Below, piece after piece: positions 35,265-43,491 of a stretch of 64,000 nucleotides of DNA (position 1 is its first letter; every line of letters begins with the position of its first letter). The DNA is from JBFMAI01 sp040755725 (GTDB taxonomy: Bacteria > Planctomycetota > Phycisphaerae > UBA1845 > Fen-1342): assembly GCA_040755725.1 (NCBI GenBank), contig JBFMAI010000039.1:62001-126000 (forward strand), read 5' to 3'. The notes beneath the pieces are model-generated. The model was not told where the DNA came from, did not search any database, and was given only the letters and a program-made list of their open reading frames with translations. The translations under genes and the position numbers were made by a program.

Positions 35265-35358
35265 CACCCGAAGGAGAGACGAAGGCGGCACGACGGCCCA
35301 ACGCGGTGAGCGTGCTCACTCTTGGCATTTTTCCTTCTTCCATGTTCATTTCTTCGAC
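35265..35358. repeat. Degenerate purine-rich inverted repeat in the flgN-kinase gap
   Basis: The right arm CATTTTTCCTTCTTCCATG with TTCATTTCTTC is clear, while the left arm near 35271 (AAGGAGAGACGAAGGCGGC) is weaker. It fits the family at 18338-18432 but has decayed. Confidence 0.55.
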
Positions 35359-35376
35359 CGCGACCACACCGCTCCC

Positions 35377-35841
35377 CTAGCCGGTCAAATCGGCCCCGGC
35401 CGCGCTGGGGGCCCCGGCGTTGCGGGCGTAAGCCGCGTTGGCCGTTTGCCCGCCGTTGACGCCGGCCATGTCGACGGCCAAGGCCTGCTTCCGGGCGGAG
35501 AGCATCGCGCCGTCTTCCTGGTCCGTGCGCAGGATGACCCGCAGCAGGCCGTTGATCTCCTGCAAGAGGCTCGAGGCCTGGTCCCGGACGGGATCGGGCA
35601 GAGCGGCGTAGAGGCCGTCCCAATTGCGGCGGAAGGGCGCCAACTCGTCGTTGAGGCGCGCCAGGGCGGCGACGAGGTCCTGCCGCTCCCGCAGGATGGC
35701 CAGCAACAGCTCGGGGCGGTCACTGGAAATCATGGTTCGCTGGCGGTCGCTGAGGGCCCGCAGTTTGACGTACAAGTCCCGCTGCTGGCCGAGCAGTGAG
35801 AGGAGTCGCTGGGGATCCAATTCACCTACGTGTGCGGTCAT
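35377..35841 (-). CDS. FlgN-like flagellar export chaperone
   Basis: 154 residues from the ATG at 35841, which has AGGAG upstream. The protein is almost wholly helical, with LLSLLGQQRDLYVKLRALSD and LLLAILRERQDLVAALARLN resembling the FlgN helical hairpin, then a Gly/Ala-rich tail with NAAYARNAGAP. FlgN chaperones the hook-filament junction proteins FlgK and FlgL, which are not encoded here. Its place beside flagellar regulators supports the call; sequence alone is only moderately diagnostic. Confidence 0.75.
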   Translation of the reverse strand: MTAHVGELDPQRLLSLLGQQRDLYVKLRALSDRQRTMISSDRPELLLAILRERQDLVAALARLNDELAPFRRNWDGLYAALPDPVRDQASSLLQEINGLLRVILRTDQEDGAMLSARKQALAVDMAGVNGGQTANAAYARNAGAPSAAGADLTG

Positions 35842-35919
35842 CACCTGCTCCTGCATGTCCGGGGCCCAGGGGCCCCGCCTCCGGCCGGCCACGTCCACCG
35901 GCCGACGGGGCGCGGGCGG

Positions 35920-38289
35920 CTAGGGCGAACCTCCGAAGGCGTCTCGAAACGGCGGCGTGGACGAAATCACCGTCAGGAACTGCTCCCAATCGGCGCGACT
36001 TCCGCCGCGTCGCTCGGCGAACGCCTGGGCGGGCATGCCGCGCAACAGCCAACGGGCCCGCTCAACGACGCGCGCGGCCTCGGTGACATCGCCCTGGCGC
36101 AGCAGCACGTTGGCGATCTGCACCTGGGCCGCCAGCGCCGGCGGCTGCCCGTCGTAACGGGCCGCGGCGTTGCGGTAGGCCGCCAACGCCGCTTGCAGCG
36201 TGTCCGGCCGATTGAGCTCGAAGAGGCAATCACCCCGGTAGAACAGCGCCAGCCGGGCATAGACACCAAGGGCGGCGTCCGTGCCGCCCGCCGTGTCGAG
36301 TTCCTGAAGCACCGCCGCGAACAACTCGGCCGCCCGGCGGAAGCGGTCTTCGCTTTCGGCGGCGGCGCGCGCGGGCGGCACATCGGGCGGGGTCGCGTCG
36401 CGCAGGGCGTAGGCACTGCGCCGGTGTGCGTTGGCCAGCGTGAAACGGACCCGCAGGTACTCCGGGTCGTCGGGATAGAGGCGCAGGAAGTCCTCCAGGC
36501 GGCTGATGGCCGCCGCGTACCGGCCGCGGTAGTAAAGCAGGTCGCACAGCGCCAGCAGGGCGTCGCGGTAGACCGCCGCGCTGGGCGAGATCGCGTCGTT
36601 CGTGAGCAGGGCGACGAGTGTTTGCTCGGCGTTGGCGTAGTAATCGGCTCCCAACGACACGAAGGCGCCGGCGCTGAGCACCAGGGCGCGGGAGGCTTCC
36701 TCCAGACGCGGGTAGGTTTCACTGACGCGGGCATACCAGCGGAGCGCCGCGAAGAGATCGCCGTGGGCCTCGTGGGCACGGCCGAGCTGGAGCATGGCTT
36801 GCGGCATGCGGGGGTGGTCCGACCGCCCCACGACGAACCGCTCGAGCATACGCTGCATGTCCGCCGGGCGCCCGGCGCGGTCGTACGCCTCCGCCGAAGC
36901 CCACAACAACTCGGCCAGCCGCGGCTCGTCGAAATTCACCAGGTCGGCCGCCTGCTCAAAGCGGCGGCCGGCGGCCTCGTGCAGCAACTGGCGTCGCGCG
37001 GGGTCGGCGGTCCCTGCGGCCGCGTTCACGTAGCCCTGCGCCAGGCGCTCCAGGAGATCGAGACGCCCTGGGGAAGCGTCGTCGGGCGTGACGTCGGCCG
37101 CCAACGCCATGTAGGCCAGGGCCGCGTCGGAGTCGGCGGTCCGGGTCCGCTCGCACAAGTCGAGCAGGGCCCGCTGCAACAACGCCAGGGCCGCGCGACG
37201 CCGGAACCCCATCTTGTGGGCTTCTTCCGCCGCAGCGCGAAAAGCTTCCAGGGCGGCGTCGGAACGGGACAGCGCCGCCAGGGCCAGGCCGCGCCCGATG
37301 CCGGCGGCCAGCTCGAGTTCGCGTCCGGGGTGCAGGTCGAGCACCTCATCGAAGCAGGACAAGGCCGCCTGCGGCCGGTCTTCGGCGAGGTGGATTCGGC
37401 CCATCAGCCAGCGGTTGAGGCTCGGCAGGTGACCGAAGGGGTCGAGTTCCGGGTGGCTGGTGGTGCCGACCTGGAGCCATTCGTCGATCCAGCGCACCAG
37501 CGGAGTGGCCTCCCCGGGGCGGCCCTCGTGGAGCAGGATCAAGGCCGAGAGGTACTCGTGGTACCCCTTGAGGTCGGAGGTCTTCAGCCGGTCCCCGTAC
37601 TTGTCCACGAGCACCCGCGCTTGGGCGGCGTCCTGCTCGTCCAGGGCGTCGCGGACGGCGCGGTGCAGGCCCCACCACAGGTAGCCGGCGGACACGCTTT
37701 CGTCGGACAGCAGGTGAATCAGTGTTTGCCGGCGTTCGTCGGCCGCCTCCGGCCGCCGTTCCAGCAGGTCCACGAGTTCGCGCAGGGCGACGCGGCGTTC
37801 CTCGGCGGGCAGGCCGCCCTCCAGCGCGGCGCGGAACGTGCGTAGCGCGGCCTCCTCCTCTCCCAGCCATTGGTAGGCGAAAGCCCGCCAAATTAAGGCG
37901 GAGGGACGCTCGACCAAGCCGAGGTCGCGGGCCGCACGATCATGTTCGAGCAGTTGGCGGGCGTTGACCGGGCTGTGCACGATCTGGTTCCGCTCGGTCA
38001 GGTAGATCAGCTCGGCGAGGCGGTCGTGCAGCGCCGCGCGCTGCGCCGGCGAAGGCGCGGGGCTCAGTTCCAGCAGGTTCGCAACCGCGTCCGCCGCCCC
38101 CACCGTGTCGCCCGCGCGTTGCAGGACGTCCACGTCGGCCAGCAGGGCGTCGAAGTTCGGCGGCGGACGCGCGGGAACCAGACGCGACAGCGCCAAGGCA
38201 GCCACGACGGCGGCGAGCAGCGCCAGCGGAATCTGCCAGCGGCCGCGAAACAACTCGCCGATCGGTTTGCGCGGGCCTGGGACGCTCAT
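35920..38289 (-). CDS. Large membrane-anchored TPR protein upstream of the flagellar operon
   Basis: 789 residues from the ATG at 38289. A basic N-terminus and one membrane helix (IPLALLAAVVAALALSRLV, about 20-38) are followed by a long series of TPR-like helical pairs, probably in the periplasm or on the cell surface. Clear units include YLSALILLHEGRPGEATPLV and LYYRGRYAAAISRLEDFLRL. Length and repeats recall proteins that scaffold secretion or adhesion systems. It lies 78 bases upstream of flgN on the same strand and diverges from the diguanylate cyclase gene. A role in flagellar placement is only inferred. Confidence 0.85.
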   Translation of the reverse strand: MSVPGPRKPIGELFRGRWQIPLALLAAVVAALALSRLVPARPPPNFDALLADVDVLQRAGDTVGAADAVANLLELSPAPSPAQRAALHDRLAELIYLTERNQIVHSPVNARQLLEHDRAARDLGLVERPSALIWRAFAYQWLGEEEAALRTFRAALEGGLPAEERRVALRELVDLLERRPEAADERRQTLIHLLSDESVSAGYLWWGLHRAVRDALDEQDAAQARVLVDKYGDRLKTSDLKGYHEYLSALILLHEGRPGEATPLVRWIDEWLQVGTTSHPELDPFGHLPSLNRWLMGRIHLAEDRPQAALSCFDEVLDLHPGRELELAAGIGRGLALAALSRSDAALEAFRAAAEEAHKMGFRRRAALALLQRALLDLCERTRTADSDAALAYMALAADVTPDDASPGRLDLLERLAQGYVNAAAGTADPARRQLLHEAAGRRFEQAADLVNFDEPRLAELLWASAEAYDRAGRPADMQRMLERFVVGRSDHPRMPQAMLQLGRAHEAHGDLFAALRWYARVSETYPRLEEASRALVLSAGAFVSLGADYYANAEQTLVALLTNDAISPSAAVYRDALLALCDLLYYRGRYAAAISRLEDFLRLYPDDPEYLRVRFTLANAHRRSAYALRDATPPDVPPARAAAESEDRFRRAAELFAAVLQELDTAGGTDAALGVYARLALFYRGDCLFELNRPDTLQAALAAYRNAAARYDGQPPALAAQVQIANVLLRQGDVTEAARVVERARWLLRGMPAQAFAERRGGSRADWEQFLTVISSTPPFRDAFGGSP

Positions 38290-38485
38290 CCTGAGCCTGG
38301 GTCCTGCATCCTGCCGCACCGGGTGGCCCGTTCCACCGGCGGCATCGCCAAGGAACCGGAGTCACTTGCCGACCGGCCGCGCAGTCGCGGACAGCGGCCA
38401 CCACCTTCGGGTCGTGCTCTTCTCTATCGGCCGGTTCCTGGAAAGCGGTGGATCAAAACTGCGCCCGGGCCCCAGGGCGGCCGGC

Positions 38486-38514
38486 TACAGTTGCGCGAGC
38501 CGGGCTTCCGATAA
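38486..38514 (+). promoter_or_regulatory. Candidate sigma-28 promoter for the GGDEF gene
   Basis: TACAGTTG at 38486-38493 resembles the -35 consensus TAAAGTTT and TCCGATAA at 38507-38514 resembles the -10 consensus GCCGATAA. The spacer is 13 bases instead of the preferred 11. The next gene starts 28 bases downstream. This would put the cyclase under FliA control. Confidence 0.35.
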
Positions 38515-38542
38515 GCCTTATAGGAATTGGGGCCGCCGTACG

Positions 38543-40066
38543 ATGTCCGATGCGACGCCCGACGTACTCCTGATTTCCGACGACCCGCGCCTCCGCGAGC
38601 TGGTCAGCTCGCGCCGACCGGCGCGGGCCAAGCTGGAGATTGCGCCGCGGGAGCGGTTCAGCGGTACCCCCCCACCCCGCGCGCACCAGGTGTGGGTGGA
38701 CCTCGATGCGGGCGTCCCGGTGCCGCCAAACATCGGCACGCGGCGGGTCTATTTTCACTCGCAGCCACACCCCCCCGCCGTTGAGCTGCCCCCGGGCGTC
38801 TTCATCCCCAAGTCGTGCAGTCCCGCCGTGTTCGACGTGCTGTGGGCCGGCGTGGAGGTGAACGGCGGCGGCCCCGGCGCGCCGCGTCCGCCACTCGGAG
38901 GATTGCTGCCGACCTGGATTCTCGATTATCAGGAGCTCAATCTGAGGGCGCTGTGTCGGCGGTGCGTCAGCGGCCTGGGCCCGCGGCTCGGGTACTCCGA
39001 CGTTTCGCTGTACTTGCACCGGGCGGAAGGGTTACTGACGCTGGCTGAGACGACGCACGCCCGGCCGATCGACCTGTCGGTTCGGCTGAATGCCACGGGC
39101 GAGAGCTTGATGGCGGCGGTGGCGGCCGGCCGTGGCCGGCTGCAAACCGACCGCGTGGGCCACGAGCTGGCGGTTCGCCACCTGCCGGAGCGCCCCGAGC
39201 GCCCCTACCGGGATGAGACGTGCCTGGTCGCTCCGCTGTGGTGCGAAGACCGCTTGTGGGGCGTGCTGAATTTCAGCGGGGCGTGCCGGACGGCGGTCAC
39301 GGAAGTCGGATTGCCGCTGAACGAGGTGTTCAGCTTCCTCGCCCGAGCGGTCCAACACGCGTGCCTGTACGACCAGGCCCGCATCGAGGCCCGCGTCGAT
39401 ACGTTGACCGGGCTATACAACGTGCGCTGGATCAGCGAGAGCCTCGAGCGCGAGATTCGCCGCGCCGAACGCCACGGCAGCCCGCTCGCGGTGCTCATGA
39501 TCGACCTCGACGGATTGAAGGCGATCAACGATCAGCACGGCCATGCGGCCGGCGACAACTTGCTGAAGCATGTGGCCGGGCGCATCGGCGCGGTGCTGCG
39601 GCAGTTTGACGGCGCCGCCCGCGTCGGCGGCGACGAGTTCGTCGTCATGCTGCCCGCCACGCACCTGGCCGGGGCGCGGCAGGTGGCCCGGCGTCTGGCC
39701 GAGTCGATCCGCGAGGATGCAGCGATGTTCCAAAACTGCCGGCTCCCCATCACCGTCAGCATCGGCGTGGCTGAGTGGCGACCCGGTTGGGGCGCGAAGG
39801 AGCTGATCGACGCGGCCGACCAGGCCATGTACCTGGCCAAGGGACAGGGGCGCGACCGACTGGTGTGCCAACCGAGTGAGCGGCCGGTCCTGCGGCGTCT
39901 CGGCGGCCCCGTTTCGCCGGAGACGCTGGAACACAGTCGGTTCGTCGGCCAACCGGACCCCGCGACGGCCGCCGCGCCCCCGGACGCCCCGTCGTCGCCG
40001 CCCACCGGCGTGCCGGTTACGCCGCCCAAATCGCAGCCCTCGCCAACAGCGGGTGAAGCGACGTGA
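38543..40066 (+). CDS. GAF-like and GGDEF-domain diguanylate cyclase
   Basis: 507 residues. The first 100 residues look like a degenerate receiver (DVLLISDDPRLRELVSSRR), followed by a GAF-like domain (about 110-285) and a GGDEF domain (about 290-455). The active-site motif GGDEF is intact (residues 362-366) and is preceded at the right distance by the I-site RQFD (353-356), so the enzyme should make cyclic di-GMP under product inhibition. The Pro/Ala-rich tail is probably disordered. The ribosome site is weak (the nearest AGGAA is 18 bases away). It diverges from the flagellar block and precedes a ParA gene by 25 bases; a link to motility control is likely. Confidence 0.93.
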   Translation: MSDATPDVLLISDDPRLRELVSSRRPARAKLEIAPRERFSGTPPPRAHQVWVDLDAGVPVPPNIGTRRVYFHSQPHPPAVELPPGVFIPKSCSPAVFDVLWAGVEVNGGGPGAPRPPLGGLLPTWILDYQELNLRALCRRCVSGLGPRLGYSDVSLYLHRAEGLLTLAETTHARPIDLSVRLNATGESLMAAVAAGRGRLQTDRVGHELAVRHLPERPERPYRDETCLVAPLWCEDRLWGVLNFSGACRTAVTEVGLPLNEVFSFLARAVQHACLYDQARIEARVDTLTGLYNVRWISESLEREIRRAERHGSPLAVLMIDLDGLKAINDQHGHAAGDNLLKHVAGRIGAVLRQFDGAARVGGDEFVVMLPATHLAGARQVARRLAESIREDAAMFQNCRLPITVSIGVAEWRPGWGAKELIDAADQAMYLAKGQGRDRLVCQPSERPVLRRLGGPVSPETLEHSRFVGQPDPATAAAPPDAPSSPPTGVPVTPPKSQPSPTAGEAT

Positions 40067-40091
40067 GGGCGGGGCGGATTTGTGAGGGCGC

Positions 40092-40928
40092 ATGTTCGTT
40101 GCCGTGGTGAATAGCAAGGGCGGCGTGGGCAAGTCAACGCTGGCGGTTCACGCGGCGTGGTGGCTGCACGAGCGGGGCGTGAAGCTCGCCGTCGTCGATG
40201 CCGACGCGCAGGCCAGCACGTCCGAGTGGCTGGCCGGGGCGGGCGTGGACCTGCGCGTCGAGCGTTGCGACACGCTGGCCCAACTGAACGAGCGCATCCC
40301 GCGCCTGACGTCGGCCTTCGATCTGGTACTGGCCGACGGGCCCGCGGCGCTGTCCGCCGAGACGGTGGTCCTGGCGGGCGCGGCGGACCTGGTGCTCATG
40401 CCGATCGGCCCGTCGATGATGGACATTCGCGCGTCGTACCGCACGGCGCGGCTGCTGTACCACGTTCGTCTGCGGGTCAACCAGGCGGACAAGCCCCGCG
40501 TGGTGACCGTGCTGAACCGGGTCCAGCCGCGGACCCGTCTGGCCCACGTCGCGGCCGCCGCCGTCCACAAGTACGGCTTCCCCGTCGCCACCACGGCCCT
40601 GAACCTCCGCCAGGCCTACGCCGAGGCGTGCGCGCGGAAGTGCGCGGTGTGGCACCTGGGACCGCCGGGCCGGGCGGCCACGGCGGAGCTGGACCGCCTG
40701 TTCTCGGAGGTCTTCGCGCGGCCGATCGACCGGGCCGTGGTGGAGGCGCGGGCCGTGCCGGTGCAGGCCGTTCTGACGGCCCGCGCGCCGTCGGCCCCGT
40801 TCGTTCCCACAGCGGCCTCGCCCCTCGCGCCGCCCGCGCCGGACCGGGCACGCGAGCCGCGCCCGAGCTACGACCCCGGCACGGTCAACTCACAGAACAC
40901 GCTCGACTCATCCACCTCGCGGATGTGA
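40092..40928 (+). CDS. ParA/MinD-superfamily ATPase
   Basis: 278 residues. The deviant Walker A motif NSKGGVGKSTLAVH starts at residue 8, the A-prime region reads VVDADAQASTSEW and the Walker B region LVLADGPAALSAE. It belongs to the ParA/Soj type, which position cargo such as plasmids, chemoreceptor arrays or flagella. The C-terminal 60 residues are Ala/Pro-rich and disordered-looking; the last 20 overlap the antisense remnant of a methyltransferase gene. No parB lies beside it. With the upstream diguanylate cyclase it may form a small polar-organisation operon. Confidence 0.9.
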   Translation: MFVAVVNSKGGVGKSTLAVHAAWWLHERGVKLAVVDADAQASTSEWLAGAGVDLRVERCDTLAQLNERIPRLTSAFDLVLADGPAALSAETVVLAGAADLVLMPIGPSMMDIRASYRTARLLYHVRLRVNQADKPRVVTVLNRVQPRTRLAHVAAAAVHKYGFPVATTALNLRQAYAEACARKCAVWHLGPPGRAATAELDRLFSEVFARPIDRAVVEARAVPVQAVLTARAPSAPFVPTAASPLAPPAPDRAREPRPSYDPGTVNSQNTLDSSTSRM

Positions 40929-41298
40929 ACCGCCGCCGGCAGCCCCGTCGTCAGAGTGCGGAACTCGTCCGGGCCGACGGTGGTCGCTCGGAAGCCGTCC
41001 TTACACACGATGACGCCCGCGTCCGTCGCCGCCCAGACGATCTCACCCAACAACCCGTGTTCGGACTGGAGGCGAAACCACTCCAGCCGGTGCGGCCGGA
41101 ACCGTTCCGCATAGCTCGACATTAGGACGCGGCCGCCAGGCCGCGTGACGCGCAGACACTCGAGGACCAACGCCCGCAGATCAACCTTGAAGGCGGATAC
41201 GCCGTTCTGAAGGCAAGCGCCACGTCGAACACGTCGTCGCGGAGGCCCAGCGCGGCGGCGTCCATCGCGGCCAGTCGGCAGTGCCGGCCCCCCCCAAG
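40868..41298 (-). pseudogene. Frameshifted and 5'-truncated SAM-dependent methyltransferase
   Basis: The C-terminal two thirds of a class I methyltransferase are readable: FKVDLRALVLECLRVTRPGG followed by RVLMSSYAERF and KDGFRATTVGPDEFRTL. The upstream part (MDAAALGLRDDVFDVALA) lies in another frame; the shift falls near 41209-41214 and fits loss of one base. Ahead of it the sequence runs into the 3' end of the TPR glycosyltransferase gene, so the start is gone. A run of eight G bases at about 41288-41296 lies at the junction. No start codon with a ribosome site exists for either piece. It overlaps the end of the ParA gene by 61 bases. Confidence 0.75.
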
Positions 41299-43446
41299 TC
41301 AAGGCTCGGCGGGCTGCGTGGTTGACAACGCTTGCAGAGCGCGGCGGGCCAGGGCGTCCTGGGGGTTTCGCCGCAGCATCTCGCGCAGTTCCGCCACCGC
41401 GTTGTCGCGCCGTCCGGACTCGGCCAGCAGGCGGGCCAGGTTGTAGCGGGCCACCGCCCGGTCCGGGTCGCGGCGAAGAATGTCGCGGTAGGCCTGCTCG
41501 GCCTCGTCCGTGCGGCCAAGTCTGGCGAGCGCGATCGCCAGATTGGTGGCGGCCTCGGGGAAGTCAGGACGGGCGACCAACGCGACCCGGAAGGCGTCCA
41601 ACGCCAGCTCGTAATCTCCGCGGCGCAGGAGGGCGTTACCGAGGTTGTAATGGGCGTCGGCGTGGTCCGGTTGGCGGGCCAGCGCCCGCTTGTAGTGCAT
41701 GATCGCCTCGTCCACGCGGTCCTGGGCCAACAACAGGCCGCCCAGGTTGACGTGGGCCCCGGGCAGGTCAGGATCCAGCCGCAGGGCCTCGCGGTACTGG
41801 GCGATAGCGTCGAACGGCCGGCGGAGCTCCTGAAGCGTGCGGGCGTACTCGAAACGGACCTGCGCTTCGTCCGGGGCGTGCTTGATGAGCTGCTCCCAAA
41901 CGGGCAGGGCCTCTGAATAACGCTTTGTGTCCGTCAGCGCCTTGGCCAGCCCGCGCATCGCGCGCTCGTGCAACGGCTCGTCCTGCAACGCCAGCCGCGA
42001 TTGCTCAATCGACTCGTCCAGGCGGCCCTGTTGCGCCAAGACCGCCGCCAAGTTCTGGTACGCCGTCGCGGAGGGCGCGTGCCGGACCGCGTGGCGCCAG
42101 AGGGATTCCGGCGTCAACCACACGAGCGACTGCCACCAGGTCAGGATACTGAGCACCGCGACGGCCAGCGTCGCGGCGGCGGTGACCGCCGGAGCGCTTG
42201 CCCGGCGGCCCGCATCCTGCCAGACCCGCAGCAGCCCCGCCCCCGCCAGAATGGCCCCCACAACGGCGGGCAGGTAGCTGTACCGGTCGGCGACCTCCTG
42301 GCGCCCCGCCTGGGCGAACCCCAGCACCGGGGCCAGCAGAACGAAATACAGGAGTGCGCTGGCCGCCAACCACGGCCACTGACGCCACCGGGCCCGCAGC
42401 CCGACAAGGCCCGCGACGACCAAGACCACGGGGACCAAGTATTTGACGTCGGTGACGGGGAGCGGCGTGCGTAGGCGATAGAGCGGGGCCAGCCCGTACG
42501 GAATGACGGTGTTCCACAGGTAGAAGACCAAACCATAGCAGGCTTGCACGAGCCGCGCTGCGACCCCGTGCTCAGCCAGCCCCACGGTGGCCGCCGCGGA
42601 CTGCTGGGCCAGCGGGGCCACCACGGCGAAGCCGACCGCCAGAATTAGAAAGGGCAGCTTCTCGAGGTACACGCGACGGGCCTGAGTGTCGGTCCAGCCA
42701 CCAGGCCGCCCGCCCAACCGGCGTAGCGGATACCAGTCCAGTATCAGCAGCACGACGGGCAGCGTGACGCCCATCGCGCGGCTGAGCAACGACAGCGTGA
42801 ACACCACGATCGCCCCGGCCAACCACACCGCCCAACCACCCACTCGGACGCTGACCTGGGCCCGCAGATAGAGCAGCACCGCCAGCAGCAGGAAGAACGA
42901 GCTCAGCACGTCCCGACGTTCGGTAATCCACACCACGGATTCGACGCGGAGCGGGTGATTGGCAAACAGCAGCGCCGCGAGGCCCGCCACGACGGGCGTC
43001 AACCAACGCGGCTGTTCGGGGACAGCCGCCGCACCGCGCCGCGCGCCCAGCACCGCCAGGGCCAGTGCGTAAACGAGGACGGCGTTGGCGACGTGCAGAA
43101 TCAGGTTGGTGAGGTGGTACCCGAACGGTTCCTGCCCCCAGATGAGGTAGTCCAGCCCAAGGGACATCCACGACAGCGGCTGATAGTGGCCCATGTGGAA
43201 AGTCGTGAACATCCACTGGAGCCGCTCGGCGTTAAAGCCGCGGTAGTTCGGGTTCTCGATGATGTTGACTTCGTCGTCGTAGTTGAAGCTGCTGCGAAGG
43301 CTGTCGGCGTACGTCCCAAACACCACCGCGGCCACCAACAGGCCCGCGCCCCATGTGCGCGGGTCGCGCCAAGCCGCCGTGAAGGGGATCACGTGGGCCG
43401 TGGCTGGGGCAATCGGTGGAAGGACGACGGAGGACTGGTCACTCAT
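41299..43446 (-). CDS. TMTC-like membrane protein with C-terminal TPRs, probable protein O-glycosyltransferase
   Basis: 715 residues from the ATG at 43446; a GTG six codons earlier is in frame. The first 430 residues hold about ten or more membrane helices. The early loop SFNYDDEVNIIENPNY and the motif NHPLRVESVVWITERRDVLS match the TMTC/DUF1736 family of TPR-linked glycosyltransferases, where the DD pair is catalytic or metal-binding. The C-terminal part carries about six TPRs with textbook units such as DAHYNLGNALLRRGDYELAL. Eukaryotic TMTC proteins O-mannosylate cadherins; bacterial substrates are unknown. It is the last gene of a thyX-containing run. Confidence 0.85.
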   Translation of the reverse strand: MSDQSSVVLPPIAPATAHVIPFTAAWRDPRTWGAGLLVAAVVFGTYADSLRSSFNYDDEVNIIENPNYRGFNAERLQWMFTTFHMGHYQPLSWMSLGLDYLIWGQEPFGYHLTNLILHVANAVLVYALALAVLGARRGAAAVPEQPRWLTPVVAGLAALLFANHPLRVESVVWITERRDVLSSFFLLLAVLLYLRAQVSVRVGGWAVWLAGAIVVFTLSLLSRAMGVTLPVVLLILDWYPLRRLGGRPGGWTDTQARRVYLEKLPFLILAVGFAVVAPLAQQSAAATVGLAEHGVAARLVQACYGLVFYLWNTVIPYGLAPLYRLRTPLPVTDVKYLVPVVLVVAGLVGLRARWRQWPWLAASALLYFVLLAPVLGFAQAGRQEVADRYSYLPAVVGAILAGAGLLRVWQDAGRRASAPAVTAAATLAVAVLSILTWWQSLVWLTPESLWRHAVRHAPSATAYQNLAAVLAQQGRLDESIEQSRLALQDEPLHERAMRGLAKALTDTKRYSEALPVWEQLIKHAPDEAQVRFEYARTLQELRRPFDAIAQYREALRLDPDLPGAHVNLGGLLLAQDRVDEAIMHYKRALARQPDHADAHYNLGNALLRRGDYELALDAFRVALVARPDFPEAATNLAIALARLGRTDEAEQAYRDILRRDPDRAVARYNLARLLAESGRRDNAVAELREMLRRNPQDALARRALQALSTTQPAEP

Positions 43447-43491
43447 GTCGGGTGCGGACTCCACACGCGGCCGCGTCGGCCGCAGGGCTGC

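Noticed and set aside
38400..38430. Minus-strand GCCGATAG as a sigma-28 -10 box for the TPR gene
   Set aside because: No TAAA-like -35 element is found at the proper distance upstream.
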